From an uncultured Lachnoclostridium sp. (GTDB lineage: Bacteria; Bacillota; Clostridia; Lachnospirales; Lachnospiraceae): a stretch of 64,000 bases of DNA. Every line of letters starts with the position of its first letter. Position 1 is the stretch's first letter. The notes below the pieces were generated by a model, which did not search any database, was not told where the DNA came from, and worked only from the letters and a program-made list of their open reading frames with translations. Of the stretch, positions 1-8,515 are shown piece by piece. The stretch is taken from contig CALWLW010000013.1 in the NCBI GenBank assembly GCA_944381625.1, positions 1-64,000 of the forward strand, written 5' to 3'. The translations under genes were made by a program, and so were the position numbers.

Positions 1-214
1 TTACACTCCTTATTATAAAAAATAAGTGCAATGGTGGAAACGATTGTTTCTATCCATTACACTTATATGGTACTAAATAGCCGCCAACTACTAGCACTAG
101 TTGACGGCTGACGCTATAAAGCGTTAGAAATAAAACTATTGAGGGTAGGCCGCTTCTCTGGCTTTCCCTTTTTCTATTATTAACATAGCACATCCTGCGG
201 GAAGTGGCAAGACT
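1..214. other. AT-rich, hairpin-rich intergenic segment
   Basis: No gene is visible here. The base composition is much more AT-rich than the neighbouring coding DNA. Three inverted repeats can be read: an imperfect stem at about 25-65 with arms reading AAGTGCAATGG and CCATTACACTT, a stem at 80-108 (GCCGCCAACTA against TAGTTGACGGC, one mismatch), and a short stem at 111-124 (ACGCT, loop ATAA, AGCGT). At the left edge the minus strand reads AAGGAGTG, a good ribosome-binding site for a minus-strand gene that would start just outside the window. The segment may therefore be the structured 5' leader of that gene or the edge of an inserted element. Confidence 0.5.
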
Positions 215-1123
215 TTATTTCTTATCCCGCATATTGCCCCCGCGTACCGCAGGTGTACACACGGTCCCTTCCAGCACATCTTTCAGAAACATCCCCACGC
301 ACTCCGCCAGAGCGAAGCGTACGCCGCATAAACAGTGTCCGCAGTCAAAGGATACATAGCGCTGGACAGCCTTTGTCTCATAATCTTTTAAAAGATTCCA
401 CAGAGGCTCCGCCATCTCTTCCGGCGGCGCCGTGTCGTCCCGCTCTCCCACTACAAAGCAAAGGTTCCGATCCTTCATATCCTCAAAGGCTCCCGGAAAG
501 CTGTAGTCCTCCTGGTGTGCCGCCGCGTCCTCGTAGAGAGCCTCGAGTCCGTCACTTCTCAGGAGTCTTCCATCCTTCAAAAGCTCCCGGAACAATGCCT
601 CCCTTCCTGTCCTAAGATAGTAAGCAGGATCGTAGGGTGTCATGAGGATTGTCCCTCTCAGCCAGGGAAGCCTCCGCGCAGCCTGGAGAGCCGTGTTTGA
701 TCCCATGCTGTGACCGCAAAGGAAAATGCTGTCAGGATCCACACCCATTTCCCGGCAAAATCCCGGGCTGCGAACATATTCAGCCAGCCGGACGGCATCT
801 TCCACGCAGTTGGAGAACAAATACTTTCCTTCCGAGCCCCACGCTCCCCGGTGATGGGGCGTCAGCACCACACAGCCAATCCGCCGCATGGCCTGAGCCA
901 GATCATCGTTGCGCGCCACTCCCGGGAACCCATGAAGCAAAATCACACAGGGCCGGGATCTCCCGTAGCTCCCATCGGGCTTCAGTATCAGGCCATACAG
1001 ATGGCATCCCTCCACCACCAGATCCAGGGAGCCGATATCCGCCGGTTCCCCGTCTGCCGGACGAGGCTTATCCTGGGTCAGGAATTCCAAACGGAGCCTG
1101 ACCGGACAACCGCCGCTGCTCAT
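215..1123 (-). CDS. alpha/beta hydrolase, serine nucleophile type
   Basis: This is a 302-residue alpha/beta-hydrolase-fold protein. It shows the oxyanion-hole motif LLHGFPG, the nucleophile elbow GHSMGS, an acid residue in ERDDTAPPEE and a C-terminal DCGH histidine, so the catalytic triad looks complete. No signal peptide is seen, so it should be cytosolic. Its start overlaps the stop of the upstream alanine symporter gene by 4 bases, so it is probably the last gene of the ald operon. The substrate cannot be told from sequence; the context suggests an ester or amide of a small amino acid, which is inference. Confidence 0.8.
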   Translation of the reverse strand: MSSGGCPVRLRLEFLTQDKPRPADGEPADIGSLDLVVEGCHLYGLILKPDGSYGRSRPCVILLHGFPGVARNDDLAQAMRRIGCVVLTPHHRGAWGSEGKYLFSNCVEDAVRLAEYVRSPGFCREMGVDPDSIFLCGHSMGSNTALQAARRLPWLRGTILMTPYDPAYYLRTGREALFRELLKDGRLLRSDGLEALYEDAAAHQEDYSFPGAFEDMKDRNLCFVVGERDDTAPPEEMAEPLWNLLKDYETKAVQRYVSFDCGHCLCGVRFALAECVGMFLKDVLEGTVCTPAVRGGNMRDKK

Positions 1124-2529
1124 AGCAGAGCCCTCTCTTTTTCCTCCTGGCGTTTCCTGTCATAATCTTCAAAAAACTCCTTGCTGTTCTTTACCACTAC
1201 ACCGCCAAACAGGAAGAGGGACAAAAGGTTTGGAAGAGCCATCAGCCCGTTAGCCACGTCCGCCAGGTTCCACATAAGCGTAACGTTGAGCAGTGCGCCG
1301 GAAGCGCAGATCACACAGTGGAACACCCGGAATACTTTCAGGCTCTTCGCTCCAAACAGGAAGGTAAAGGCCGACTCTCCATAAGTATACCAGCCGAAGA
1401 TAGTAGAAATACAGAAAAGAGTCAGGGAGACCAGCATCACGGCAATCCCCAGCCGTCCCAGGCTGTTCTGAAAAGCCATAGCGGCCAGCTCCGTTCCATC
1501 CGTTACCCCGCAGTTCCACACGCCCGTAGTCATAACAATAAGGGCTGTGAAGGTTCCGATCACAATTGTATCAAAAAACACCTCAATGATGCCGTACAGA
1601 GACTGACGGGTCGGCTGATCTACCTTGGCAGTGGCATGTACAATAGCAGACGAACCAATGCCCGCCTCATTGGAGAACACGCCCCGGGAAACACCCTTCT
1701 GGATTGCAAACATCATAGTGGCTCCGGCCACACCGCCAACCGCTGCGTCTCCTGTAAAGGCAGATTTCACAATGTAAAACAGCGCTCTGGGAACCATAGG
1801 TGCATTCATCAGAATAATCACCAGACCAAAACCCATATAAATAAACGACATGAACGGCGTCAGGAAAGTGGTTACGTTCGTAATCTTTTTCAGGCCGCCG
1901 CACACAACCAGTGCATCCAGCACCAGAATAATGACTGCCACCGCCCAGAGAGGGATTCCAATTCCATTGCCGCCCCCAAGAGCACTGGCAATTGTATTTG
2001 CCTGGAGCGAACCGCAGGAAATCAGAGAAACCATCACAGTAAATACGGCAAAAGCTCCGCCCAGAATCTTTCCGATGGTTTTGTTTTTCATCCCCCTGGT
2101 CAGGATATACATGACACCGCCGCGGAAGTTGCCCTCTTCATCCTGTACCCGGTAATGCATCGCCAGGCAGATTTCCGAAAACTTTGTGGCCATTCCCAAA
2201 ATTGCCGCAATCCACATCCAGAAAATCGCTCCCGGGCCGCCGACAGCAATCGCTCCGGCGATCCCTACAATGTTGCCGTTCCCCACACAGGAGGACAGAG
2301 CCGTAGCCAGCGCTTTAAATGACTTAATCTGGCCCTCGCTATGATCCGCATTCTTTCCCCTGCCGATGTTTCCGATACATTCCCGAAAAGCCGTGCCGAA
2401 GCGTCGGAACTGAACACCCTTCAAACGGATCGTCATCAGAATACCCACGCCAAAATACACGCAGAGCATAATGGGACCAAAAAGGAAATTAATCATCTGT
2501 ACCAATACCATATTTACTGTATCAAGCAT
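1120..2529 (-). CDS. Na+/alanine (AGCS-family) symporter
   Basis: The 469-residue product is a polytopic membrane protein of the alanine or glycine:cation symporter family. Diagnostic stretches are the N-terminal GVGILMTIRLKGVQFRRF, the SSCVGNGNIVGIAGAIAVGGPGA loop, and FSNEAGIGSSAIVHATAK. These glycine-rich loops line the substrate and Na+ site in the family. Length and hydrophobic pattern fit about ten to eleven membrane helices. The start has a GGAGG ribosome-binding site. It lies between an SHMT-like gene and a hydrolase, downstream of alanine dehydrogenase, so alanine (or a related small amino acid) is the likely cargo. A second AGCS gene is at 32792-34210. Confidence 0.9.
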   Translation of the reverse strand: MLDTVNMVLVQMINFLFGPIMLCVYFGVGILMTIRLKGVQFRRFGTAFRECIGNIGRGKNADHSEGQIKSFKALATALSSCVGNGNIVGIAGAIAVGGPGAIFWMWIAAILGMATKFSEICLAMHYRVQDEEGNFRGGVMYILTRGMKNKTIGKILGGAFAVFTVMVSLISCGSLQANTIASALGGGNGIGIPLWAVAVIILVLDALVVCGGLKKITNVTTFLTPFMSFIYMGFGLVIILMNAPMVPRALFYIVKSAFTGDAAVGGVAGATMMFAIQKGVSRGVFSNEAGIGSSAIVHATAKVDQPTRQSLYGIIEVFFDTIVIGTFTALIVMTTGVWNCGVTDGTELAAMAFQNSLGRLGIAVMLVSLTLFCISTIFGWYTYGESAFTFLFGAKSLKVFRVFHCVICASGALLNVTLMWNLADVANGLMALPNLLSLFLFGGVVVKNSKEFFEDYDRKRQEEKERALL

Positions 2530-2594
2530 AACACACCTCCTACTAAATCAAGATTCCTGTGTCACAACCTCCATTTCAAATGATGGATTGTTTT

Positions 2595-3851
2595 TTACAT
2601 TTCTAAGGCACCTGCCGGATAGATGGGGAACTGGGAAATCAGTTCCTGTGCATCCTTTCTCACAGCCGCCAGATTCTCTTCGTCCTCCGGCGCCCGGGTC
2701 ACCCGGTCGATGAACTCCGCAATCTTCGCAACCTCCGGTTCCTTTACACCCCGTTCCGTGACGGCTGTGAGACCGATCCTTATTCCGCTGGTGACGGAGG
2801 GCTTCTCCGGATCAAAAGGAATCATGTTTTTGTTTACGGAGATCCCGGCCTTGTCAAGAGCCGTCTGCATAGTCCTGCCGGTCACTCCCTTGTTGCGCAG
2901 ATCTACCACCAGCAAGTGATTATCCGTTCCACCGCTTACAATATCAAAACCACGGCTTTGCAGCTCGCGTGCAAGGAATTTCGCATTCTTTACAACCTGC
3001 TCCATGATACTGCGGAACTCCTCACTGGCCGCATACCGGAAACTCCAACACTTCGCCGCCATAGTGTGCAGATGAATGGAGCCAAGGCTTCCCGGAAACG
3101 TGCCCTTGTTAAGCAGCTTCCCATATTTCGCTTTACAGAAGACCATACCGCTGCGGGCAGAGCAGAAAGTCTTTGTGGTAGAGGAGGTCACAAAGTCCAT
3201 ATAAGGAATAGGGCTGGGGATGATCCTGGCCGCCACCAGTCCGGCCACATGCGCCATGTCGCACATAGAATAAGCGCCTACCTCCTTGGCGATCCGGGCA
3301 ACCCTCTCAAAATCAATGAGTCTTGGATAGGAACTGGCTCCGCAGATGATAAGCTTCGGCTTCTCCTGTACGGCCAGCCGCTCCATCTCATCATAGTCCA
3401 GCATACCTGTCTCAGGATCTACTCCATAAAATACATGCTGATAAATCTTACTGACCCAGTTGGCAGGGCTTCCATGCGTCAAATGCCCGCCCTGGTCGAG
3501 ACGCATCGCCAGGATTTTGTCTCCGGGCTTTAAAATACTGGCAAAAACACTGTAATTGGCCGTGGAGCCAGAGTAGGACTGAATGTTCACGAACTCAGCG
3601 TCAAACAATGCCTTTGCTCTCTCAATTGCCAGATTTTCCATCTCATCAGCCACCTCCGCGCCAGCCTGGAAACGGGCGCCTGGATAACCCTCCAACGTTT
3701 TATTGGTGAATACACTGCCGGAAAGCTCCATCACCGGCAGAGGCACCGTACTCTCGGAGGCAATCATCTCAATGCAGTTTTCCTGGCGGATGCGCTCCCG
3801 TTCCACCAGCTCGGCCAGCACCGGATCGGTACGTCTTGTTTCTTTTAACAT
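2595..3851 (-). CDS. divergent serine hydroxymethyltransferase-like PLP enzyme
   Basis: The 418-residue protein is clearly of the GlyA fold: IASES near residue 31, the EGYPG loop, GGHLTHGSP, DMAHVAGLVA with D199 and H202, the PLP lysine K228, and TSGIRIG with substrate-carboxylate R359. Several residues invariant in true SHMT are changed. By alignment with remembered E. coli GlyA, Y55 is T52, Y65 is Q62, H228 next to the PLP lysine is T227, and the glycine-rich loop after the lysine reads TFCSARSG. These affect substrate handling and one-carbon transfer, so tetrahydrofolate-dependent SHMT activity is doubtful. An aldolase or alpha-methylserine-type reaction that yields alanine would fit the alanine dehydrogenase and symporter neighbours; this is inference. 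Confidence 0.8.
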   Translation of the reverse strand: MLKETRRTDPVLAELVERERIRQENCIEMIASESTVPLPVMELSGSVFTNKTLEGYPGARFQAGAEVADEMENLAIERAKALFDAEFVNIQSYSGSTANYSVFASILKPGDKILAMRLDQGGHLTHGSPANWVSKIYQHVFYGVDPETGMLDYDEMERLAVQEKPKLIICGASSYPRLIDFERVARIAKEVGAYSMCDMAHVAGLVAARIIPSPIPYMDFVTSSTTKTFCSARSGMVFCKAKYGKLLNKGTFPGSLGSIHLHTMAAKCWSFRYAASEEFRSIMEQVVKNAKFLARELQSRGFDIVSGGTDNHLLVVDLRNKGVTGRTMQTALDKAGISVNKNMIPFDPEKPSVTSGIRIGLTAVTERGVKEPEVAKIAEFIDRVTRAPEDEENLAAVRKDAQELISQFPIYPAGALEM

Positions 3852-3880
3852 GGCTGTTCTCCTTTCATCGAGTATGTCTC

Positions 3881-4999
3881 TTAATTAAAAATCTTTCTGG
3901 GATCTGTGTATTCGTAGCAGTCAAAGCTGTCTGCCACGTTTTTACAGGTCAGCCTGCCATCGTAGGTGTTCACGGCAGAGTAGAGGACCTCATTCTCAGC
4001 GCAGGCCTTCTCCAGTCCCTTGCCGGCAATCTGCAAACCATAGGCCACGGTGGCGTTTGTCAGAGCGATGGTAGCCGTCCTTGGCACAGCGCCGGGCATA
4101 TTACCCACGCAGTAGTGCACCACGCCCTCCTCCACATACACGGGATCATCATGATAAGTGACGTGGGTAGTCTCTCCACAGCCTCCCTGATCCACAGCCA
4201 CATCCACGAACACGGCGCCGGGCTTCATCTCCTTTAAATATTTCTTCTTGAAAATCTTGGGCGCACTCTTTCCGGGAATCAGTACGCTGCCAATCACCAG
4301 ATCCGCATCCCTTACGGCCTTCTCAATGTTGGCATCGGTTGATACCAGAGTCTGAATTCTGGCTCCGAAAATGTCGTCCAGATAAGCCAGTCTCTGTACA
4401 TTGATGTCCATGACAGTCACACTGGCGCCCATACCCACGGCAATTTTACAGGCGTTGGTACCCACAGAGCCCCCGCCCAGGATCACCACGTTCGCCTTGG
4501 GCGTACCAGGCACACCCGCCAGAAGAATCCCCCTGCCTCCGCAGTGTTTCTCCAGATACCTGGCTCCCTCCTGAATGCTGAGCCGTCCTGCAATCTGGCT
4601 CATGGGAGCCAATAAGGGAATAGAACCATTTCTCTCGATCAGAGTCTCGTAAGCCACTCCCTTCACCTTGCTCGCCAGCAGGGCTTCTGTCTGGGCCTTA
4701 TCTGCCGCCAGATGAAGGTAAGTGTACAGGATCAGATTTTCATGGAATAGAGGATATTCTTCCGGCAGAGGTTCTTTCACCTTAATCATCATCTCCACCG
4801 TATCCCATACTTCTTTGGCCGTCTCTGTCAGAACAGCCCCGGCGGCCACATATTCTGCATCAGTAAATCCGCTTCCTTCTCCGGCTCCCTTTTCCACATA
4901 AACCATGTGTCCGGCGTTTCGATAGTCCCGCACGTTATCCGGGGTCATGCCCACGCGGAACTCCTTGTTTTTGATTTCCTTTACACAGCCAATTTTCAT
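3881..4999 (-). CDS. ald: alanine dehydrogenase
   Basis: This 372-residue enzyme catalyses NAD-dependent oxidative deamination of L-alanine to pyruvate and ammonia. The start MKIGCVKEIKNKEFRVGMTP is typical of the family and is preceded by GGGAGGGG at good spacing; a GTG nine codons upstream would lie before that site and is rejected. Key residues visible are R15, K75 in IKVKEP and H96 in YLHLA, followed by the NAD-binding motif VVILGGGSVGTNA. It is the first gene of the minus-strand operon with the SHMT-like gene, symporter and hydrolase, and it is divergent from a two-component system at 5197-7446 that probably controls it. Confidence 0.95.
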   Translation of the reverse strand: MKIGCVKEIKNKEFRVGMTPDNVRDYRNAGHMVYVEKGAGEGSGFTDAEYVAAGAVLTETAKEVWDTVEMMIKVKEPLPEEYPLFHENLILYTYLHLAADKAQTEALLASKVKGVAYETLIERNGSIPLLAPMSQIAGRLSIQEGARYLEKHCGGRGILLAGVPGTPKANVVILGGGSVGTNACKIAVGMGASVTVMDINVQRLAYLDDIFGARIQTLVSTDANIEKAVRDADLVIGSVLIPGKSAPKIFKKKYLKEMKPGAVFVDVAVDQGGCGETTHVTYHDDPVYVEEGVVHYCVGNMPGAVPRTATIALTNATVAYGLQIAGKGLEKACAENEVLYSAVNTYDGRLTCKNVADSFDCYEYTDPRKIFN

Positions 5000-5138
5000 C
5001 TTCTGCTCCCCTCCCACTACCATCACTTATTTTCACGGATATTCTTCTAATAAATTTATTTTATAAAGAATACAACAAACAAATAAGCATCATTTTTTAC
5101 CATTTTTTATTTATTTTTGACAAATTCCATGCCAATAC

Positions 5139-5167
5139 TTGATTGTTTTCTGTAATTCTTTTATGAT
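5139..5167 (+). promoter_or_regulatory. sigma-A-type promoter for the cupin-PocR kinase gene
   Basis: TTGATT at 5139-5144 and TATGAT at 5162-5167 are separated by 17 bases, a good match to the vegetative promoter consensus. It lies 30 bases before the start codon at 5197. The whole 5000-5196 divergent region is AT-rich and must also hold the ald promoter, for which I could not pick a convincing pair of boxes. Confidence 0.6.
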
Positions 5168-5196
5168 ACATAAAGGGAGGAGCGCAGGAAAAAACC

Positions 5197-6702
5197 ATGA
5201 AAAAATCAAATATCCAGTCCCAGAAATGGGGTACAATTGAATGGATCTATCAGGGAAATCCACGCATTGGAAAGGGTTCCTTAAGCATAGGCATCGTCAC
5301 AACCTGGCCGGGCATGTGCCTCAACGAACACATCCACTATGGGGAGGAGCAGGTACTGTATGTCCTCGAAGGGCAGATCAAACACGTTGTGAACGGTACC
5401 GCCATGATCTACGGGCCCGGCGGCATTCTTCATCTGCCTGTGGACGTCCGTCATTCCTCCGCCAATGTGGGGAAAGGCCCTTCCAGAGAACTTTTAATCT
5501 CCAATCCTGCTCTCTATCAGCCCGGCGCCCCGGCAGCCATCCAGGAAGCGTATCAGGAGATGCCGGAGTCTTACGACCTGTGCACTGCCGTGGAAGCTAT
5601 CCGCAGCACCGTCCTGGAACCGTTGAATATCCCCCTGTCTATCTGGAACAATCAAAATCAGATCATCTGGGATAACCGGCTCTTTCCTTCCTACTGCGCG
5701 GAGCACTGTCCAAACGCACCTGCCTGCCGCAGGAATCCGCTGGTGTGCAGTCCGGCCAAACCGCCCATTCCCTATCTTAAATACACCTGTCCGCACGGGA
5801 TGACTCTGATTGAAATACCGATTCTGTTTCTGAACCAGCAGATTGGCTGTCTGCGCGGAGGCCACATCTGGGAAAATACACGCGGCACCCCCATCCCTGA
5901 AAGCGAATACGGTTCCTCTTACGGCGCCGTCAGCGGACTTGTCTGCTTTCTCAAACAGATTGCGGACAATATCGCGACTTTCTGCAATTTTGATCTCCTC
6001 CGCCAGAAAATCAGGTTCCAGAAATCAAATATCGAGAAAGAAACATACTCCAACCTCTGCCTTTCCGCCTCCTTAAAACGGGTGGAACAACAGGTGACGG
6101 ATCTGCAGATCAACCATCATTTTCTTTTTAATATCCTGACAAGCCTGGGTGAGATGGCCCTTCGGGCCGGATCCATGGAATTGTACCGCTCCATCGTGTC
6201 CTTGTCGCAGATTCTACGCTATCCTGTCCAAAACCGGGGCGGGGCAGTACAGCTCTCTCAGGAAATGGAGTATGTGCAAAATTATCTGAATTTGCAGAAA
6301 ACACGATGGAAAAATCTGGAATTTTCCTGTTCCCTGGAGGAAGCCAATCCCAACTGTCTGGTACCCTTTAATTTCCTCCAGCCGGTGGTGGAAAACGCTT
6401 TCGTCCACGGTTTCCAGAATATGGGGGAAAACACGCCCAAGCGTCTTTCTTTGACCGCTGTCGAAAAGAACGGACGAATCCGCATTACCGTCAGCAATTC
6501 GGGCTCAATCATCGAGATGCCGGAACTTCTGCGGATCAACGAGGCCATGAAGGCCGATACTGGCCATGGCATGTCCCTGATTTATGAGAAGTGCTCCCAG
6601 CTCTATGGCACAGACTTTTCGATCCGCCTGGATTCCGTGCCCCCCCGGAATACCCTGGTGGAGATTGATCTTCCCATCCTTCCCATGGCGAATGGCGAAT
6701 GA
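5197..6702 (+). CDS. soluble sensor histidine kinase with cupin and PocR domains
   Basis: The 501-residue protein has no membrane segment. Residues about 20-110 form a cupin barrel (EHIHYGEEQVLYVLEGQ, then GPGGILHLPVDVRH). About 125-265 is a PocR-type ligand-binding domain with a cysteine cluster, YCAEHCPNAPACRRNPLVC. About 290-390 is a LytS/YesM-type His_kinase region with the phospho-acceptor motif QINHHFLFNIL near residue 306, and the rest is a HATPase domain (VVENAFVHGF, then DTGHGMSLIYEKC). A small intracellular ligand is therefore likely to be sensed by two stacked domains. The partner response regulator follows by 30 bases. The divergent ald operon is the obvious target. Confidence 0.88.
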   Translation: MKKSNIQSQKWGTIEWIYQGNPRIGKGSLSIGIVTTWPGMCLNEHIHYGEEQVLYVLEGQIKHVVNGTAMIYGPGGILHLPVDVRHSSANVGKGPSRELLISNPALYQPGAPAAIQEAYQEMPESYDLCTAVEAIRSTVLEPLNIPLSIWNNQNQIIWDNRLFPSYCAEHCPNAPACRRNPLVCSPAKPPIPYLKYTCPHGMTLIEIPILFLNQQIGCLRGGHIWENTRGTPIPESEYGSSYGAVSGLVCFLKQIADNIATFCNFDLLRQKIRFQKSNIEKETYSNLCLSASLKRVEQQVTDLQINHHFLFNILTSLGEMALRAGSMELYRSIVSLSQILRYPVQNRGGAVQLSQEMEYVQNYLNLQKTRWKNLEFSCSLEEANPNCLVPFNFLQPVVENAFVHGFQNMGENTPKRLSLTAVEKNGRIRITVSNSGSIIEMPELLRINEAMKADTGHGMSLIYEKCSQLYGTDFSIRLDSVPPRNTLVEIDLPILPMANGE

Positions 6703-6732
6703 CTAAAGATTACAGGAAATGGAGGAACCCAT

Positions 6733-7446
6733 ATGATAAAAGCTGTGATAGCGGACGATGAGGAGGCCGTCATCAATACGGTACGAATGCTCCTGCAGCT
6801 GGGCCGCGCCCCTGTAGAGATCGTTGGCAGCGCCCAGAACGGCCCCGATGCGGTGAAAATCATCCGGGAACATCGGCCTCAGATTGTATTTTTAGATATC
6901 CGGATGCCCATAATGAACGGCTTCCAGGTGATGAACGCCGTATCCGATGAATTTTCTCAGATGAAATTCATTATCATCACGGCCTTCGAGTCCTTTGAAT
7001 ATGCTCAACGCGCCCTGCGCATGGGAGCCAGCGATATTCTTCTCAAACCGATTGACGAAAATCAGCTTTATGCCGCCGTACGCATGGCCATCGGCTGGTC
7101 CTTCACCACCAATGAGACGGTGAACGAAATCCTGGCCTACATCCACGATCATTACAATGAAAACATCCTCGTCTCCGACCTGGCCGCCCGTTATTTCACT
7201 ACCCCAAGCAGTCTCTCACGCCTGTTCAAGCGGCATACAGGCCAGGGGATTATAGAGTATCTGCACCAGACGCGAATTCAGTACGCGTCCCAGCTTCTCT
7301 CTGCGGGAAACAGCAGCATCCAGAGCGTCTCCGAGCAGGCAGGCTATTATAACATCGCAAATTTTTATAAATACTTCAAAAAATATAAGGGCACCACACC
7401 AGTAAAGTATCGAAAAAAAGGGAGTGACACAAAATCCTCAATCTAG
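6733..7446 (+). CDS. AraC-type response regulator
   Basis: This 237-residue YesN-like regulator has a receiver domain at the N-terminus, with the acidic pair D8-D9 and phospho-acceptor D55 in FLDIRMP, and lysine in LLKPID. A two-helix AraC DNA-binding domain occupies about residues 130-230 (ILVSDLAARYFTTPSSLSRLFKRHTGQG, then YYNIANFYKYFKKYKGTTPVKYR). A GGAGG site precedes ATG. It follows the cupin-PocR kinase in the same transcript and should be its output protein, most likely acting on the ald/SHMT-like/AGCS operon across the divergent promoter region. Confidence 0.92.
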   Translation: MIKAVIADDEEAVINTVRMLLQLGRAPVEIVGSAQNGPDAVKIIREHRPQIVFLDIRMPIMNGFQVMNAVSDEFSQMKFIIITAFESFEYAQRALRMGASDILLKPIDENQLYAAVRMAIGWSFTTNETVNEILAYIHDHYNENILVSDLAARYFTTPSSLSRLFKRHTGQGIIEYLHQTRIQYASQLLSAGNSSIQSVSEQAGYYNIANFYKYFKKYKGTTPVKYRKKGSDTKSSI

Positions 7447-7484
7447 GCAACCCAGCAGTATCTTTTCCATAATTCACAAAAATC

Positions 7485-7518
7485 CAGGCCGGATCTCTGT
7501 GTTGACGGATCCGGCCTG
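7485..7518. terminator. bidirectional terminator between response regulator and metA
   Basis: CAGGCCGGATC (7485-7495) and GATCCGGCCTG (7508-7518) form a perfect 11-bp stem with a 12-base loop. A-rich DNA lies on the left and T-rich DNA on the right, so it can serve both the plus-strand regulator gene and minus-strand metA, which converge here. Confidence 0.8.
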
Positions 7519-7555
7519 AATTTCATCTTTCTTCATAAAACTTTGCTTTTTATCC

Positions 7556-8473
7556 TCACCCTTCATCCTCCCAGATGTAAGGCGTCTGCTGATACACATA
7601 ATAATTGATCCAGTTGGTATAGAGGGTGTTGGCATGCGCCCTCCACATCAGATCCGGGCGCTTCGTGGCGTCGTCCTCCGGGAAGTACGCCCTGGGAAGC
7701 TGGATATCCAGCCCTTTCCCCAGATCTCTTTTGTATTCGTTCTCCAGCGTCACCCGGTCATACTCCGGATGGCCCATGACGAAGATCTTCCTGCCGCCTT
7801 CGGCCATACAGAGAAATACTCCCGCTTCCGGGGACTCCGCCATGATCTTCAGATCCGGGCAGTCCGCGATCAGATCCCTGGGCACTGTGGTATGCCTGGA
7901 ATGGGGCGCCACAAAATAGTCGTCAAACCCGCGCACCAGCGGTTCCTTCCGGTTCATGACCCGATGGCGGTACAGGCCGAACAGCTTCTGGGGAAGCTGT
8001 ACTTTCGGCAGTCCGTAGTAGTAGTAGAGCGCCGCCTGAGCTCCCCAGCAGATATAAAACGTGGATGTCACATGGGACTCGCACCATGCGAAGATCTCTC
8101 TTAACTCCGTCCAGTAGTCCACTTCCTCAAATTCCATCTGCTCCACCGGAGCGCCTGTGATGATCAGGCCGTCGAAGCGTTTCTTGCGGATCTCCTCGAA
8201 GGTCTGATAAAATTTGTTCAGGTGGCTCCTGTCCGTATGCTTGGACTCATGGTTCGTCACCGTGATAAAGGTCACATCCACCTGAAGCGGCGTGTTGGAC
8301 AGACTGCGCAGAAGCTGCAGCTCTGTGTCTTCTTTCAGCGGCATGAGATTCAGAATACCTACCTTCAGCGGACGGATATCCTGGCTCAGCGCCCGGCTCT
8401 CGTCCATGACAAATATATTCTCTTTCTCCAGTATCTCTTTTGCCGGTAAATCATTCTGAATTCTAATTGGCAT
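7556..8473 (-). CDS. metA: homoserine O-acetyltransferase (MetA family)
   Basis: MetA acylates homoserine in the first committed step of methionine synthesis. The ATG at 8473 gives the family start MPIRI and has AGGTGG upstream; an in-frame GTG three codons earlier is less likely. With this start the protein has 305 residues, catalytic C142 in STFYICWG, and the MGHPEYD motif with the catalytic His and Glu. Position 111 is glutamate (TGAPVEQ). In this family Glu111 goes with acetyl-CoA and Gly111 with succinyl-CoA, so acetyl transfer is predicted. The gene follows a small unknown gene by 42 bases. Confidence 0.94.
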   Translation of the reverse strand: MPIRIQNDLPAKEILEKENIFVMDESRALSQDIRPLKVGILNLMPLKEDTELQLLRSLSNTPLQVDVTFITVTNHESKHTDRSHLNKFYQTFEEIRKKRFDGLIITGAPVEQMEFEEVDYWTELREIFAWCESHVTSTFYICWGAQAALYYYYGLPKVQLPQKLFGLYRHRVMNRKEPLVRGFDDYFVAPHSRHTTVPRDLIADCPDLKIMAESPEAGVFLCMAEGGRKIFVMGHPEYDRVTLENEYKRDLGKGLDIQLPRAYFPEDDATKRPDLMWRAHANTLYTNWINYYVYQQTPYIWEDEG

Positions 8474-8515
8474 TGTTCCCACCTGCTTCTTCTTTTTTCT
8501 GTTTGTTTCTGTTTA

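Noticed and set aside
1318..2322. 334-codon plus-strand frame opposite the AGCS symporter
   Set aside because: The composition is that of an antisense frame to a membrane protein; no motif seen.
5117..5122. Perfect TTGACA upstream of the kinase gene
   Set aside because: No acceptable -10 box lies 16-18 bases downstream; TTGATT/TATGAT nearby is better placed.
8474..8515. SAM riboswitch or T-box before metA
   Set aside because: Only 42 bases separate metA from the upstream gene, with no terminator or aptamer-like structure.
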